Source: Thiomonas sp.
Lineage (GTDB): Bacteria > Pseudomonadota > Gammaproteobacteria > Burkholderiales > Burkholderiaceae_C
Length of the DNA: 20,656 nt
Assembly: GCA_028706735.1 (NCBI GenBank)
Contig: JAQTVS010000009.1
Location: 1-20,656, forward strand
Direction of reading: 5' to 3'
The notes under the pieces were generated by a model. The model had not been told where the DNA came from, ran no database searches, and saw nothing but the letters and a program-made list of their open reading frames with translations. Shown one piece after another: positions 6,865-15,265 of the stretch (its first letter is position 1; every line of letters starts with the position of its first letter). The position numbers and the translations under genes were made by a program.

Positions 6865-8172
6865 ATGAAACCGCGTGATCTGCTTTACACCGCGCGCGAC
6901 GTGCTGCGCGAGATGCTGCGGTTCGACGCCACAGCCGACGCCGTGCTGTCGCGCCATTTCCGCGCCCGGCCGCAGCTCGGAAAAATCGATCGTCAGATTC
7001 TGGCGGACACGGTTTATCAGGTCTTGCGGCATCTGCGCCTGTTTCAGACCCTGGCGGCAAGCGACGAAAGCATTGGCGGAGCAATGGAGCTGCGGCTGGC
7101 GATTCTCGGCTGGTCGGGCAATGCGGCGTCGCTCCATACCGCGTTTTCGTCCGAGCAACTGGAATGGCGCAAACGCCTGTTGACACAGGACGCCATGGCC
7201 CTGCCCGAAGCGGTGCGCTGGAGTCTGCCCGAATGGCTGGCCGCCGCCCTGCAACAACAGTATGGCGACGAATATCCCGCGCTGGCGCAAGCGCTGCTGC
7301 GCCCGGCGCCGCTGGACCTGCGGGTGAATGTGCAAAAGACCCGGCGAGAAGCCGTGCTCGACGTGTTTGCCCGCCTGAAAATTCCGGCGCAAGCCACTCC
7401 GTACTCCCCCTGGGGCGTGCGGCTCGAAGGCAAACCCGCGCTGCAGGATCTCACCGTGTTCCGCGAAGGCTGGGTGGAAGTGCAGGACGAAGGCAGTCAG
7501 TTGCTGGCCGTGCTGCTGGCGCCGCGCCGCGGCGAAATGGTGGTGGATTTCTGTGCTGGCGCTGGGGGAAAAACCCTGGCGCTGGGCGCCATGATGCGCA
7601 GCACCGGCAGGCTCTACGCCTTCGACGTGGCCGATTACCGCCTGGCCAAGCTCAAGCCGCGCCTGCTGCGCAGCGGTCTGAGCAATGTCTATCCGGTGGC
7701 CATCGCCCACGAGCGCGATGAGCGGGTCAAGCGTCTGGCGGGCAAGGTCGACCGGGTGCTGGTCGATGCGCCGTGCTCCGGCCTGGGGACTCTGCGCCGC
7801 AATCCTGACATGAAATGGCGGCAGAAGCCGCAAGATATTGTGGAGTTGGCCGCAAAACAGGCCAATATCCTGCAATCCGCGTCCACCTTGCTCAAGCCTA
7901 GCGGGCGTCTGGTCTATGCCACCTGCAGCATTTTGCCGGAAGAGAACAGCGGCATCGTCAATGCGTTCCTCGCCGCGCATCCCGAATTCGAGCGTGTTCC
8001 GGCGGATTCGGTGTTGAGCCAGCAAGGCGTCAAGGCTGAAGGGTTGACCTCGCAAGGGGATCTACAACTCTTGCCCGATCGGCATGGCACCGACGGGTTT
8101 TATGCTGCCGTGCTGCAACGTCACTCGGCGCATTCCGCCGTGGAACAGGACGCGACGCAACTTGCGCAATAA
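6865..8172 (+). CDS. RsmB/NOP-family rRNA (cytosine-C5) methyltransferase
   Basis: A SAM-dependent RNA m5C methyltransferase of the RsmB/NOP2 class, probably acting on 16S rRNA (RsmB methylates C967 in E. coli); the exact target is inferred. The 435-residue protein has an N-terminal helical region (about 1-145), as in RsmB. The catalytic domain follows: SAM motif VVDFCAGAGGKT (226-237), motif IV DAPCSGLGTLRR (301-312, Cys304) and motif VI TCSILPEEN (353-361, catalytic Cys354). Both cysteines of the two-Cys mechanism are present. The start ATG at 6865 lies 9 bases after purN. The last roughly 17 residues (HSAVEQDATQLAQ region) are low-complexity and unlike the family core. Confidence 0.93.
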   Translation: MKPRDLLYTARDVLREMLRFDATADAVLSRHFRARPQLGKIDRQILADTVYQVLRHLRLFQTLAASDESIGGAMELRLAILGWSGNAASLHTAFSSEQLEWRKRLLTQDAMALPEAVRWSLPEWLAAALQQQYGDEYPALAQALLRPAPLDLRVNVQKTRREAVLDVFARLKIPAQATPYSPWGVRLEGKPALQDLTVFREGWVEVQDEGSQLLAVLLAPRRGEMVVDFCAGAGGKTLALGAMMRSTGRLYAFDVADYRLAKLKPRLLRSGLSNVYPVAIAHERDERVKRLAGKVDRVLVDAPCSGLGTLRRNPDMKWRQKPQDIVELAAKQANILQSASTLLKPSGRLVYATCSILPEENSGIVNAFLAAHPEFERVPADSVLSQQGVKAEGLTSQGDLQLLPDRHGTDGFYAAVLQRHSAHSAVEQDATQLAQ

Positions 8173-8298
8173 GGCTTGACTGGCCCGCAAGGACTTCGCG
8201 TTTGCCCTGAACGCGCTAGGCGAGGCTGGTCGGATAATTCAAGCTGTGTTTGCCCAATGCTGGGTTTCAACTTCGCTGTATCAGTCTGAAAGTTTCTC
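8173..8298 (+). other. Intergenic gap before the desaturase gene
   Basis: 126 bases between the methyltransferase and desaturase genes on the same strand. There is a GATAAT (-10-like) in GGATAATTC near 8231-8239 but no credible -35 at normal spacing, and no T-tailed hairpin. The desaturase could have its own promoter here or be read through from purN. Confidence 0.3.
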
Positions 8299-9504
8299 AT
8301 GCTTGATGTATTTTTGAACTGGGCTGGGCACGGCTTGCTGCAGGCCACATGGTGGCAAATTTTGTTTTTTGCGTTGATCACCACGCATATCACGATTGCA
8401 GCGGTGACGATTTTTCTGCACCGCGCCCAGGCGCACCGCGCGCTGGAGCTGCATCCGCTTGCCTCGCATTTTTTCCGCTTCTGGTTGTGGTTCACCACCG
8501 GGATGGTCACCAAGGAATGGGTTGCCATCCACCGCAAGCATCATGCCAAATGTGAAACGGTTGACGATCCGCATAGCCCGGTCACGCGGGGCATCGACAC
8601 CGTTTTGCTTCGCGGCGCCGAGTTGTACCGCACCGAATCTCGCAATGCCGAGACGCTGAGCAAGTTCGGTTACGGCACGCCGGACGACTGGGTGGAGCGC
8701 CGCATTTATTCCCGCTATGTCTGGCAAGGCGTGGGGCTGCTGCTGATTCTCGACCTGCTCTTGTTTGGTGCGGTCGGCGCCACGGTGTGGGCGGTGCAGA
8801 TGCTCTGGATCCCCATCTGGGCGGCAGGCGTCATCAACGGACTAGGGCACTGGTGGGGCTACCGCAATTTTTCCGCCCGCGACAGCAGCCACAATATTTC
8901 TCCCTGGGGGGTGTTGATCGGCGGCGAGGAGTTGCACAACAACCATCACACCTACCCCACTTCGGCCAAACTGTCGGTCAAGTGGTGGGAGTTCGATATT
9001 GGCTGGGCGTACATCCGTGCCTTGAGTTGGCTGGGCCTCGCCAAGCCGCGCAAGCTGCCGCCGCAGTTCAGGCTTGGAGAGCTGCGGGCCGAGGTGGATC
9101 AACTCACGCTTCAAGCCGTGATCGCCAACCGCTATGAATTGATGGCGCGTTACGCCGCAGGGCTCAAGGCCACGCTCAAGGCAGAACTTGCTCGCGCTGC
9201 GGAGCAGGGAGGTGCAGGCAATCAGCCCGCCTTGCGCGCGGCCAGGCGCTGGATTGGCATGGAGCGCGACATTTTGTGCGAACGCTCGCGCGCCCTTGTG
9301 GACGCTGCAGCGAATGCCAGCCCCAATCTTGGCAAACTCTTGCACATGCGCGAGGAGTTGAAGTCGGTTTGGGAGCAGACCAATCTGAACGCTGAGCAAC
9401 TCAGGCAAAAGCTCCAGGACTGGTGTCATCACGCGGAGGAGAGCGGCGTGGGGGCGCTGCGCGATATCTCTCTGCGTCTGCGGCGTTACACGCCAGTGCA
9501 TTGA
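8299..9504 (+). CDS. Membrane fatty-acid (acyl-CoA delta-9 type) desaturase with C-terminal extension
   Basis: A di-iron membrane desaturase that probably inserts a double bond in acyl chains at the inner membrane. The 401-residue product has hydrophobic segments at about 18-42, 55-72, 142-165 and 167-183. It carries the three histidine boxes of the stearoyl-CoA/DesC class: HRAQAH (41-46), HRKHH (78-82) and HNNHH (213-217). It also has the GHWWGYRNF element with His184 and SHNISPWG. The catalytic core ends near residue 250. A further 140 or so residues are predicted soluble and helical, rich in Ala, Leu, Arg and Glu, and are not part of the catalytic domain. Positional specificity (delta-9) is inferred from the class. 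It is followed by a hairpin at 9565-9594. Confidence 0.92.
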   Translation: MLDVFLNWAGHGLLQATWWQILFFALITTHITIAAVTIFLHRAQAHRALELHPLASHFFRFWLWFTTGMVTKEWVAIHRKHHAKCETVDDPHSPVTRGIDTVLLRGAELYRTESRNAETLSKFGYGTPDDWVERRIYSRYVWQGVGLLLILDLLLFGAVGATVWAVQMLWIPIWAAGVINGLGHWWGYRNFSARDSSHNISPWGVLIGGEELHNNHHTYPTSAKLSVKWWEFDIGWAYIRALSWLGLAKPRKLPPQFRLGELRAEVDQLTLQAVIANRYELMARYAAGLKATLKAELARAAEQGGAGNQPALRAARRWIGMERDILCERSRALVDAAANASPNLGKLLHMREELKSVWEQTNLNAEQLRQKLQDWCHHAEESGVGALRDISLRLRRYTPVH

Positions 9505-9564
9505 TATTGTGGGGCGGAAGGTTTTCCGGGCCAGTCAGGGTCAGGGCCGCACCGCGCATCAGAG

Positions 9565-9596
9565 AATGGCCCGGGAGATGAGCGCCGGGCCATTTT
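9565..9596 (+). terminator. Hairpin terminator after the desaturase gene
   Basis: A perfect 10-bp stem (AATGGCCCGG at 9565-9574, CCGGGCCATT at 9585-9594) with a 10-base loop ends in TTTT (9593-9596). The U-tract is short, but the stem is strong and it lies 60 bases after the stop codon. Confidence 0.65.
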
Positions 9597-9647
9597 GATG
9601 GCGCATGCAAAGAGTCGCCCAAGAGGCCCCCATGAAAGGCGCCCATG

Positions 9648-9691
9648 AAAAAATCCGCCGACCTTGCCGTTTTGCGGCAGATCCAGCGGAT
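9648..9691 (-). terminator. Intrinsic terminator of rpmB-rpmG
   Basis: Read on the minus strand: an outer stem ATCCGC/GCGGAT (plus arms 9653-9658 and 9686-9691), an inner stem TGCCG/CGGCA (9665-9669 and 9675-9679), then a run of six T. It begins 33 bases after the rpmG stop and faces the desaturase terminator. Confidence 0.7.
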
Positions 9692-9724
9692 CGGTAAAGC
9701 AACAGAAAGCAGAGCAGATCAAAA

Positions 9725-9895
9725 TTACTTGATCTTGCCTTCCTTGTAGCTCACATGCTTGCGTGCAACCGGATCGAACTTCATGATTTCGATTTTTTCC
9801 GGTGTCGTGCGCTTGTTTTTTGTGGTGGTGTAGAAATGGCCGGTGCCCGCAGAGGATTCCAGCTTGATTTTTTCGCGTCCGCCTTTGGTTGCCAT
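9725..9895 (-). CDS. rpmG: 50S ribosomal protein L33
   Basis: A 56-residue ribosomal protein, too short for routine ORF listings. The translation starts [20 protein letters not shown], continues with [21 protein letters not shown] and ends [11 protein letters not shown], matching L33 over its whole length. It has no zinc-binding CxxC pairs, so it is the zinc-independent (C-minus) form. A GGAG sits 6 bases upstream of the ATG (9893-9895). It lies 48 bases downstream of rpmB, the usual rpmB-rpmG operon order, and is followed by a T-tailed hairpin. The window shows no second L33 copy. Confidence 0.97.
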   Translation of the reverse strand: MATKGGREKIKLESSAGTGHFYTTTKNKRTTPEKIEIMKFDPVARKHVSYKEGKIK

Positions 9896-9943
9896 AGTGG
9901 GCTCCGTGCAGTTCTAAGGGTCAGTCCGGGATGGAAGGCAAGA

Positions 9944-10177
9944 TCAGATTTCGCCGCGCGAGCGCAGCTCGGCCAGGACGACATCAATGCCTTTTTTGTC
10001 GATGGTGCGCAGGCCGGAACTCGTTACGCGCAGACGCACGAAGCGGTTTTCAGTCTCCACCCAGAAACGGCGATATTGCAGATTGGGCAGGAAGCGGCGC
10101 TTGGTCTTGTTGTTCGCATGGGACACATTGTTCCCGACCATCGGCCCTTTACCTGTCACTTGGCATACTCGTGCCAT
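9944..10177 (-). CDS. rpmB: 50S ribosomal protein L28
   Basis: A 77-residue large-subunit protein. It begins [29 protein letters not shown], the L28 signature, with the [15 protein letters not shown] core and the [15 protein letters not shown] segment; the length is normal. An AGAGG lies a few bases upstream of the ATG at 10175-10177. It is the first gene of rpmB-rpmG, with a well-formed promoter 37-65 bases upstream. It has a single Cys (residue 5), so no zinc site. Confidence 0.97.
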   Translation of the reverse strand: MARVCQVTGKGPMVGNNVSHANNKTKRRFLPNLQYRRFWVETENRFVRLRVTSSGLRTIDKKGIDVVLAELRSRGEI

Positions 10178-10204
10178 GGCGCACCTCTAAATTGTGTAGA
10201 ACAA

Positions 10205-10241
10205 AGGCTAAAGATTATAGCCTGAAAGACTTGCCTGTCCA
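10205..10241 (-). promoter_or_regulatory. rpmBp: Sigma70-type promoter of rpmB-rpmG
   Basis: On the minus strand TGGACA (plus 10236-10241), a 16-base spacer and a perfect TATAAT (plus 10214-10219) lie just upstream of rpmB. A 6-bp inverted repeat (AGGCTA 10205-10210, TAGCCT 10218-10223) overlaps the -10, and one arm of an 8-bp inverted repeat overlaps the -35. Confidence 0.75.
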
Positions 10242-10274
10242 CGCCTAGCATCTGTTTCGGTCTGGAAGGCGTGG
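10239..10274. repeat. 8-bp inverted repeat between trxB and rpmB
   Basis: CCACGCCT (10239-10246) and AGGCGTGG (10267-10274) are perfect inverted arms 20 bases apart. It lies downstream of trxB on the minus strand and overlaps the rpmB -35. No T-tract follows on either strand, so it could be an operator or a non-canonical trxB 3' structure. Confidence 0.5.
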
Positions 10275-10286
10275 CGCGAAAGCCGA

Positions 10287-11446
<1,160 letters not shown>

Positions 11447-12118
11447 ATGTCGCAAATCACCGATATTGACCTCGTTCGGCGCGTGCCGTTGTTTGCCGTG
11501 CTCACCGAATCGCAGGCCTGGTCGATTTCGCAGTCCATCGTCAAGCGGCGCTACAAGCGCGGTGAAAACATTGTCGAGCAGGGCAGCAAGTCCAATGCGC
11601 TGTTCATTCTGCTGTCAGGCCGCGCGCGCGTGCTGAGCGTGGACGCCAAGGGGCGCGAAGTCATCATTGCCGTGCTGCATGCGGGCGACTATATCGGCGA
11701 GATGAGCCTGATTGACGGCGAGCCGCATTCCGCCACGGTGCAGGCGGAAGTGCAGACTGACGTGATGATGCTGGGCCGGGTGGCGTTTTTGCAGTGCCTG
11801 CCGGAAAACACCAGCATGTCCTTTGCCATCATGCGCGGCCTGGCGCTGCGTCTGCGCCGCGCCGATCGAAAAATTGAATCTCTGGCGTTGATGGATGTTT
11901 ATGGCCGGGTGGCGCGCGCGCTGATGGAACTGACGGACGAGATGCAGGAGGAGCATGTCATCCGCAACAAGTTGTCGCGCCAGGATCTGGCAAAAATGGT
12001 GGGCGCCTCGCGCGAGATGGTCAGCCGGGTGATGAAAGACTTTGAACAGCAAGGCTTTGTGGTCGAGCGCGAGGACGGCACCATGCTGATCCGCGAGCAT
12101 CTCGCCACATTGCTGTGA
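11447..12118 (+). CDS. Crp/Fnr-family transcriptional regulator
   Basis: A 223-residue DNA-binding regulator. Residues about 15-125 form a cyclic-nucleotide-binding-type beta-roll; the phosphate-binding cassette reads GEMSLIDGEPHSATVQA (84-100). Compared with E. coli CRP, the Glu (85) and Ser (95) positions are kept but the cAMP-contacting Arg is His94, so the ligand is uncertain. A long dimer helix (about 122-147) precedes a winged helix-turn-helix with LSRQDLAKMVGASREMVSRVM (177-197). Its recognition helix (SREMVSR) resembles CRP (SRETVGR) more than FNR. There is no N-terminal Cys cluster, so it is not an FNR-type iron-sulfur oxygen sensor. GGAG sits 6 bases before the ATG. ftsK starts only 3 bases after the stop, so co-transcription is likely. 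Its targets are unknown. Confidence 0.92.
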   Translation: MSQITDIDLVRRVPLFAVLTESQAWSISQSIVKRRYKRGENIVEQGSKSNALFILLSGRARVLSVDAKGREVIIAVLHAGDYIGEMSLIDGEPHSATVQAEVQTDVMMLGRVAFLQCLPENTSMSFAIMRGLALRLRRADRKIESLALMDVYGRVARALMELTDEMQEEHVIRNKLSRQDLAKMVGASREMVSRVMKDFEQQGFVVEREDGTMLIREHLATLL

Positions 12119-12121
12119 TGT

Positions 12122-14467
12122 ATGCCGAAAATCGATACCCGACGTCGCCCCTCCCAGAGTTCTCTGCGCCCTGAACCGCGCAGCCGTCTGCAGCGTTTTG
12201 CGGCGGAAGTCCGTTTGACCGCTGCATTCATCGGCTGGATTTTGCTGAGCCTGAGTCTGCTGAGTTTTCACAAGTCCGACCCCTCCTGGTCCAGTTCCGG
12301 CACTGGTGGCGCTGTTGCCAACTGGGTGGGTGTGCTGGGCGCGTGGTTTTCGGATGTGGCCTATTTTCTGCTCGGGTTTTCGGCGCTCTGGCTGATTCCT
12401 CTGGGACTGTATGGCGTGCTGCGCATGTGGCGCAATTCCCAGCGGGCGCCGTCAACGGGCGAGGCCGAAGAGGCGGCCAGCCGCTGGCAAAAGTTGCGGC
12501 CGGTCGCCGCATTTGCCGGGGTGCTGCTGCTGCCCCTGTCCAGTGCGGCGCTGGAGTCCACCCGGCTCTGGAGCCTTGCTGCGCACCTGCCGGGAGAAGC
12601 CGGCGGCTTGCTTGGACATGCGCTGGGCGGCGGAATCGATACCTTGCTGGGCAACACAGGCGGCACGCTGGTGCTGTTGGCCGTGTTCCTGTTTGCGCTG
12701 AGTTGGGTGGGACATTTTTCCTGGGCGGACGCGGCAGAGCGCCTGGGCGGCTGGATCGAGCGGCTGTGGACCTGGCAGAGGGAACGCCGAGGCCGTGAAG
12801 AGGATGCCCTGGCCGGTCAGCAGGCCACGCAGGAGCGTGAGAAGGAGGTCGAGTTGCAGCGGCCTCTGGTGGAGGAGCGCGAGGTGCTCGCGCCGGTGCT
12901 GATCGAGCCTTCGGTGTCCTTCGTGCCGCAGTCGCCGAGGGTGCTCAAGGAAAAGCAGAAACCCTTGTTCAATGAACTGCCCGATTCAACCCTGCCGGCC
13001 TTGAGCCTGCTCGACGCGGCGCCCGCCGTCCAGGCGGAAGCGGTGAATCATGAGACGCTGGAGTTCACTTCGCGCCTGATCGAGAAGAAGCTCAAGGATT
13101 TCGGCGTGGAGGTGCGCGTGGTGGCGGCCTATCCCGGCCCGGTCATCACCCGCTACGAAGTCGAGCCGGCCACTGGTGTGAAGGGTGCGCAGATCGTCAA
13201 CCTGTCGCGCGATCTGGCGCGCGCCCTGTCGCTGGTGAGCATCCGGGTTGTCGAAACCATTCCGGGCAAGAACACCATGGCGCTTGAGCTGCCCAATGCC
13301 AAGCGCCAGACCATCAAGCTGTCGGAAATTCTGGGTTCCAACAATTACCACGAAGCCGCCTCGATGCTGACCATGGGCCTGGGCAAGGACATCGTGGGCA
13401 ACCCGGTGGTGGCCGATCTGGCCAAGATGCCCCACCTGCTGGTGGCGGGCACCACCGGATCAGGCAAGTCGGTGGGCGTCAACGCCATGATTCTGAGCCT
13501 GCTGTACAAGGCCGAACCCGGCGATGTGCGGCTGATTCTGATCGATCCGAAAATGCTCGAGCTCAGCGTGTATGACGGCATCGCGCATCTGCTTGCGCCC
13601 GTGGTGATCGACATGCGGCAGGCGGCGCAGGCGCTGAACTGGTGCGTCGGCGAAATGGAGCGGCGTTACAAACTCATGAGCAAGCTGGGCGTGCGCAATC
13701 TGGCGGGCTACAACACCAAGGTGCTGGAGGCCAAGGCGCGCGGGGAGCCGTTGACCAACCCGTTCAGCCTCACACCGGACGCGCCCGAGCCGCTGGAGAA
13801 ACTGCCGCACATCGTCGTGGTGATCGACGAACTGGCCGACCTGATGATGGTGGTGGGCAAGAAGATCGAGGAACTCATTGCCCGTCTGGCGCAGAAAGCG
13901 CGGGCGTCGGGCATCCATCTCATCCTGGCTACCCAACGCCCCAGCGTGGACGTGATCACCGGGCTGATCAAGGCCAATATTCCCACCCGCATGGCCTTCC
14001 AGGTATCGAGCAAGATCGACTCGCGCACCATCCTCGATCAGATGGGCGCGGAGAGCCTGCTGGGCATGGGCGACATGCTCTATCTGCCGCCAGGTTCCGG
14101 CATGCCCCAGCGGGTGCATGGCGCCTTTGTCAGCGATGCCGAGGTGCACCGCGTAGTCGAAGACATCAAGAGCCGGGGCGGGCCGAACTATCTCGACGGC
14201 ATTCTCACGGGCGAGGAAGACTTGGATGGGGCGGGCGCTGTGGGCGGCGCGGGCGGCTCGGACGCCGAGAGCGACCCGCTCTACGACCAGGCGGTGCAGA
14301 TCGTGCTGCAACACCGCAAGGCATCGATTTCTCTGGTGCAGCGTCATCTGCGCATCGGCTACAACCGTTCTGCCAGACTCCTGGAGCAGATGGAACAGTC
14401 GGGCCTGGTGTCCGCGCTCACCTCCAACGGCAACCGCGACATCTTGGCGCCGGTGCGGGCGGAATGA
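12122..14467 (+). CDS. ftsK: DNA translocase FtsK
   Basis: A septum-anchored DNA pump that clears and aligns chromosome ends before division and activates XerCD recombination at dif. The 781-residue protein has four or so N-terminal membrane segments (about 32-50, 68-105 as two, 126-145, 172-200). A short charged linker (about 215-310) follows; the protein is far shorter than the 1329-residue E. coli FtsK mainly because of this linker. The RecA-like motor has Walker A GTTGSGKS (443-450) and Walker [10 protein letters not shown] (565-573, Asp569). The C-terminal gamma winged-helix domain that reads polar KOPS sites is at about 718-781. It starts 3 bases after the regulator gene; no good Shine-Dalgarno sequence is seen. 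lolA follows after 52 bases, a conserved order. Confidence 0.97.
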   Translation: MPKIDTRRRPSQSSLRPEPRSRLQRFAAEVRLTAAFIGWILLSLSLLSFHKSDPSWSSSGTGGAVANWVGVLGAWFSDVAYFLLGFSALWLIPLGLYGVLRMWRNSQRAPSTGEAEEAASRWQKLRPVAAFAGVLLLPLSSAALESTRLWSLAAHLPGEAGGLLGHALGGGIDTLLGNTGGTLVLLAVFLFALSWVGHFSWADAAERLGGWIERLWTWQRERRGREEDALAGQQATQEREKEVELQRPLVEEREVLAPVLIEPSVSFVPQSPRVLKEKQKPLFNELPDSTLPALSLLDAAPAVQAEAVNHETLEFTSRLIEKKLKDFGVEVRVVAAYPGPVITRYEVEPATGVKGAQIVNLSRDLARALSLVSIRVVETIPGKNTMALELPNAKRQTIKLSEILGSNNYHEAASMLTMGLGKDIVGNPVVADLAKMPHLLVAGTTGSGKSVGVNAMILSLLYKAEPGDVRLILIDPKMLELSVYDGIAHLLAPVVIDMRQAAQALNWCVGEMERRYKLMSKLGVRNLAGYNTKVLEAKARGEPLTNPFSLTPDAPEPLEKLPHIVVVIDELADLMMVVGKKIEELIARLAQKARASGIHLILATQRPSVDVITGLIKANIPTRMAFQVSSKIDSRTILDQMGAESLLGMGDMLYLPPGSGMPQRVHGAFVSDAEVHRVVEDIKSRGGPNYLDGILTGEEDLDGAGAVGGAGGSDAESDPLYDQAVQIVLQHRKASISLVQRHLRIGYNRSARLLEQMEQSGLVSALTSNGNRDILAPVRAE

Positions 14468-14519
14468 CCCGCGCTGTTGCGCTGCACCTTGACTCGCTTC
14501 ATTCGAGAAAGACAACTAA

Positions 14520-15182
14520 ATGATGACCCTGATCGCCCGCGGGCGCGCTGTCCTCGCCGGAATGCTTCTCGGCTGCGGCCTGTTTGCTGCGGTGCTGCCC
14601 AGCGCGGCTGCGGCAAGCTCGGTGCAATTGCTGGAGCAGTGGCTGCAGCAGACAAAAAGTGGCAGCGCCCAGTTCACCCAGACTGTGAGCAACGCCAAAG
14701 GCCCGGCGCAGGCGCCGGCGTCCGGCCAGTTCGCCTTCGAGCGTCCCGACCGGTTTCGCTGGGACTACACCAAGCCCTACGCCCAGGTCATCGTCAGCGA
14801 CGGCAAGCAGCTCTGGACCTATGACCACGACCTCGATCAAGTCACCATCACTCCGGTGACGCAGGCCTTCAAGGGCACGCCGGCGGCCATTTTCGCCGGG
14901 GCTGACCTCACCAAGCTCTTCACCCTGCAGGCCCAGCCAGACACCAGCGGTCTGCAGTGGGTGCAGGCCACGCCCAAATCCAAGGACAGCAACTTCGACT
15001 GGATCCGCATCGGCCTGCGCGCCACGCCGCAGGGCCCGGAAGTGGCCGAGCTGCAGTTGCGCGATGCGTTCGGCCAAGTCTCCACCATGCGATTCACAGC
15101 GATCGTGCGCAACCCGGCGCTGGCCGCAGACAGCTTTCGCTTCACGCCGCCCAAGGGTGCGTCAGTCATCCGCCAGCCTTAG
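14520..15182 (+). CDS. lolA: Outer-membrane lipoprotein carrier protein LolA
   Basis: A periplasmic chaperone that takes lipoproteins from the LolCDE complex to LolB at the outer membrane. The 220-residue precursor has a signal peptide with hydrophobic core about 10-30 and likely cleavage after AAAA (about residue 32). A Cys at 19 in LLGC superficially resembles a lipobox but lies inside the hydrophobic core, and LolA is soluble, so type I cleavage is preferred. The mature part shows QFTQTV, GQFAFERPDRFRWDY and VIVSDGKQLWTYDHDLDQV, the LolA beta-sheet signature, and ends DSFRFTPPKGASVIR. Two adjacent ATG codons (14520, 14523) could start it. It lies between ftsK and rarA. Confidence 0.95.
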   Translation: MMTLIARGRAVLAGMLLGCGLFAAVLPSAAAASSVQLLEQWLQQTKSGSAQFTQTVSNAKGPAQAPASGQFAFERPDRFRWDYTKPYAQVIVSDGKQLWTYDHDLDQVTITPVTQAFKGTPAAIFAGADLTKLFTLQAQPDTSGLQWVQATPKSKDSNFDWIRIGLRATPQGPEVAELQLRDAFGQVSTMRFTAIVRNPALAADSFRFTPPKGASVIRQP

Positions 15183-15192
15183 GATGAAACAG

Positions 15193-15257
15193 CCCCCACG
15201 CTCGCTTTGCTCGATGCCCCCCGAGGGGGGCTCAGTTCGTTTGGGGCTGCCCGGCGC
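15193..15257. repeat. GC-rich palindromic intergenic repeat, copy 1
   Basis: The lolA-rarA gap is filled by a GC-rich element. It includes GCCCCCCGAGGGGGGC (15216-15231), which folds as a 6-bp stem, preceded by CGCTCGCTTTGCTCGATG and followed by TTTGGGGCTGCCCGGCGCG. The pattern resembles a repeat scattered between genes in many Burkholderiales. A related, inverted copy is at 19094-19147. Confidence 0.55.
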
Positions 15258-15265
15258 GAACTGAC

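Noticed and set aside
14520..14580. Lipoprotein signal (LLGC) in LolA
   Set aside because: The Cys lies within a longer hydrophobic core ending in an AAA type I cleavage site, and LolA proteins are soluble.
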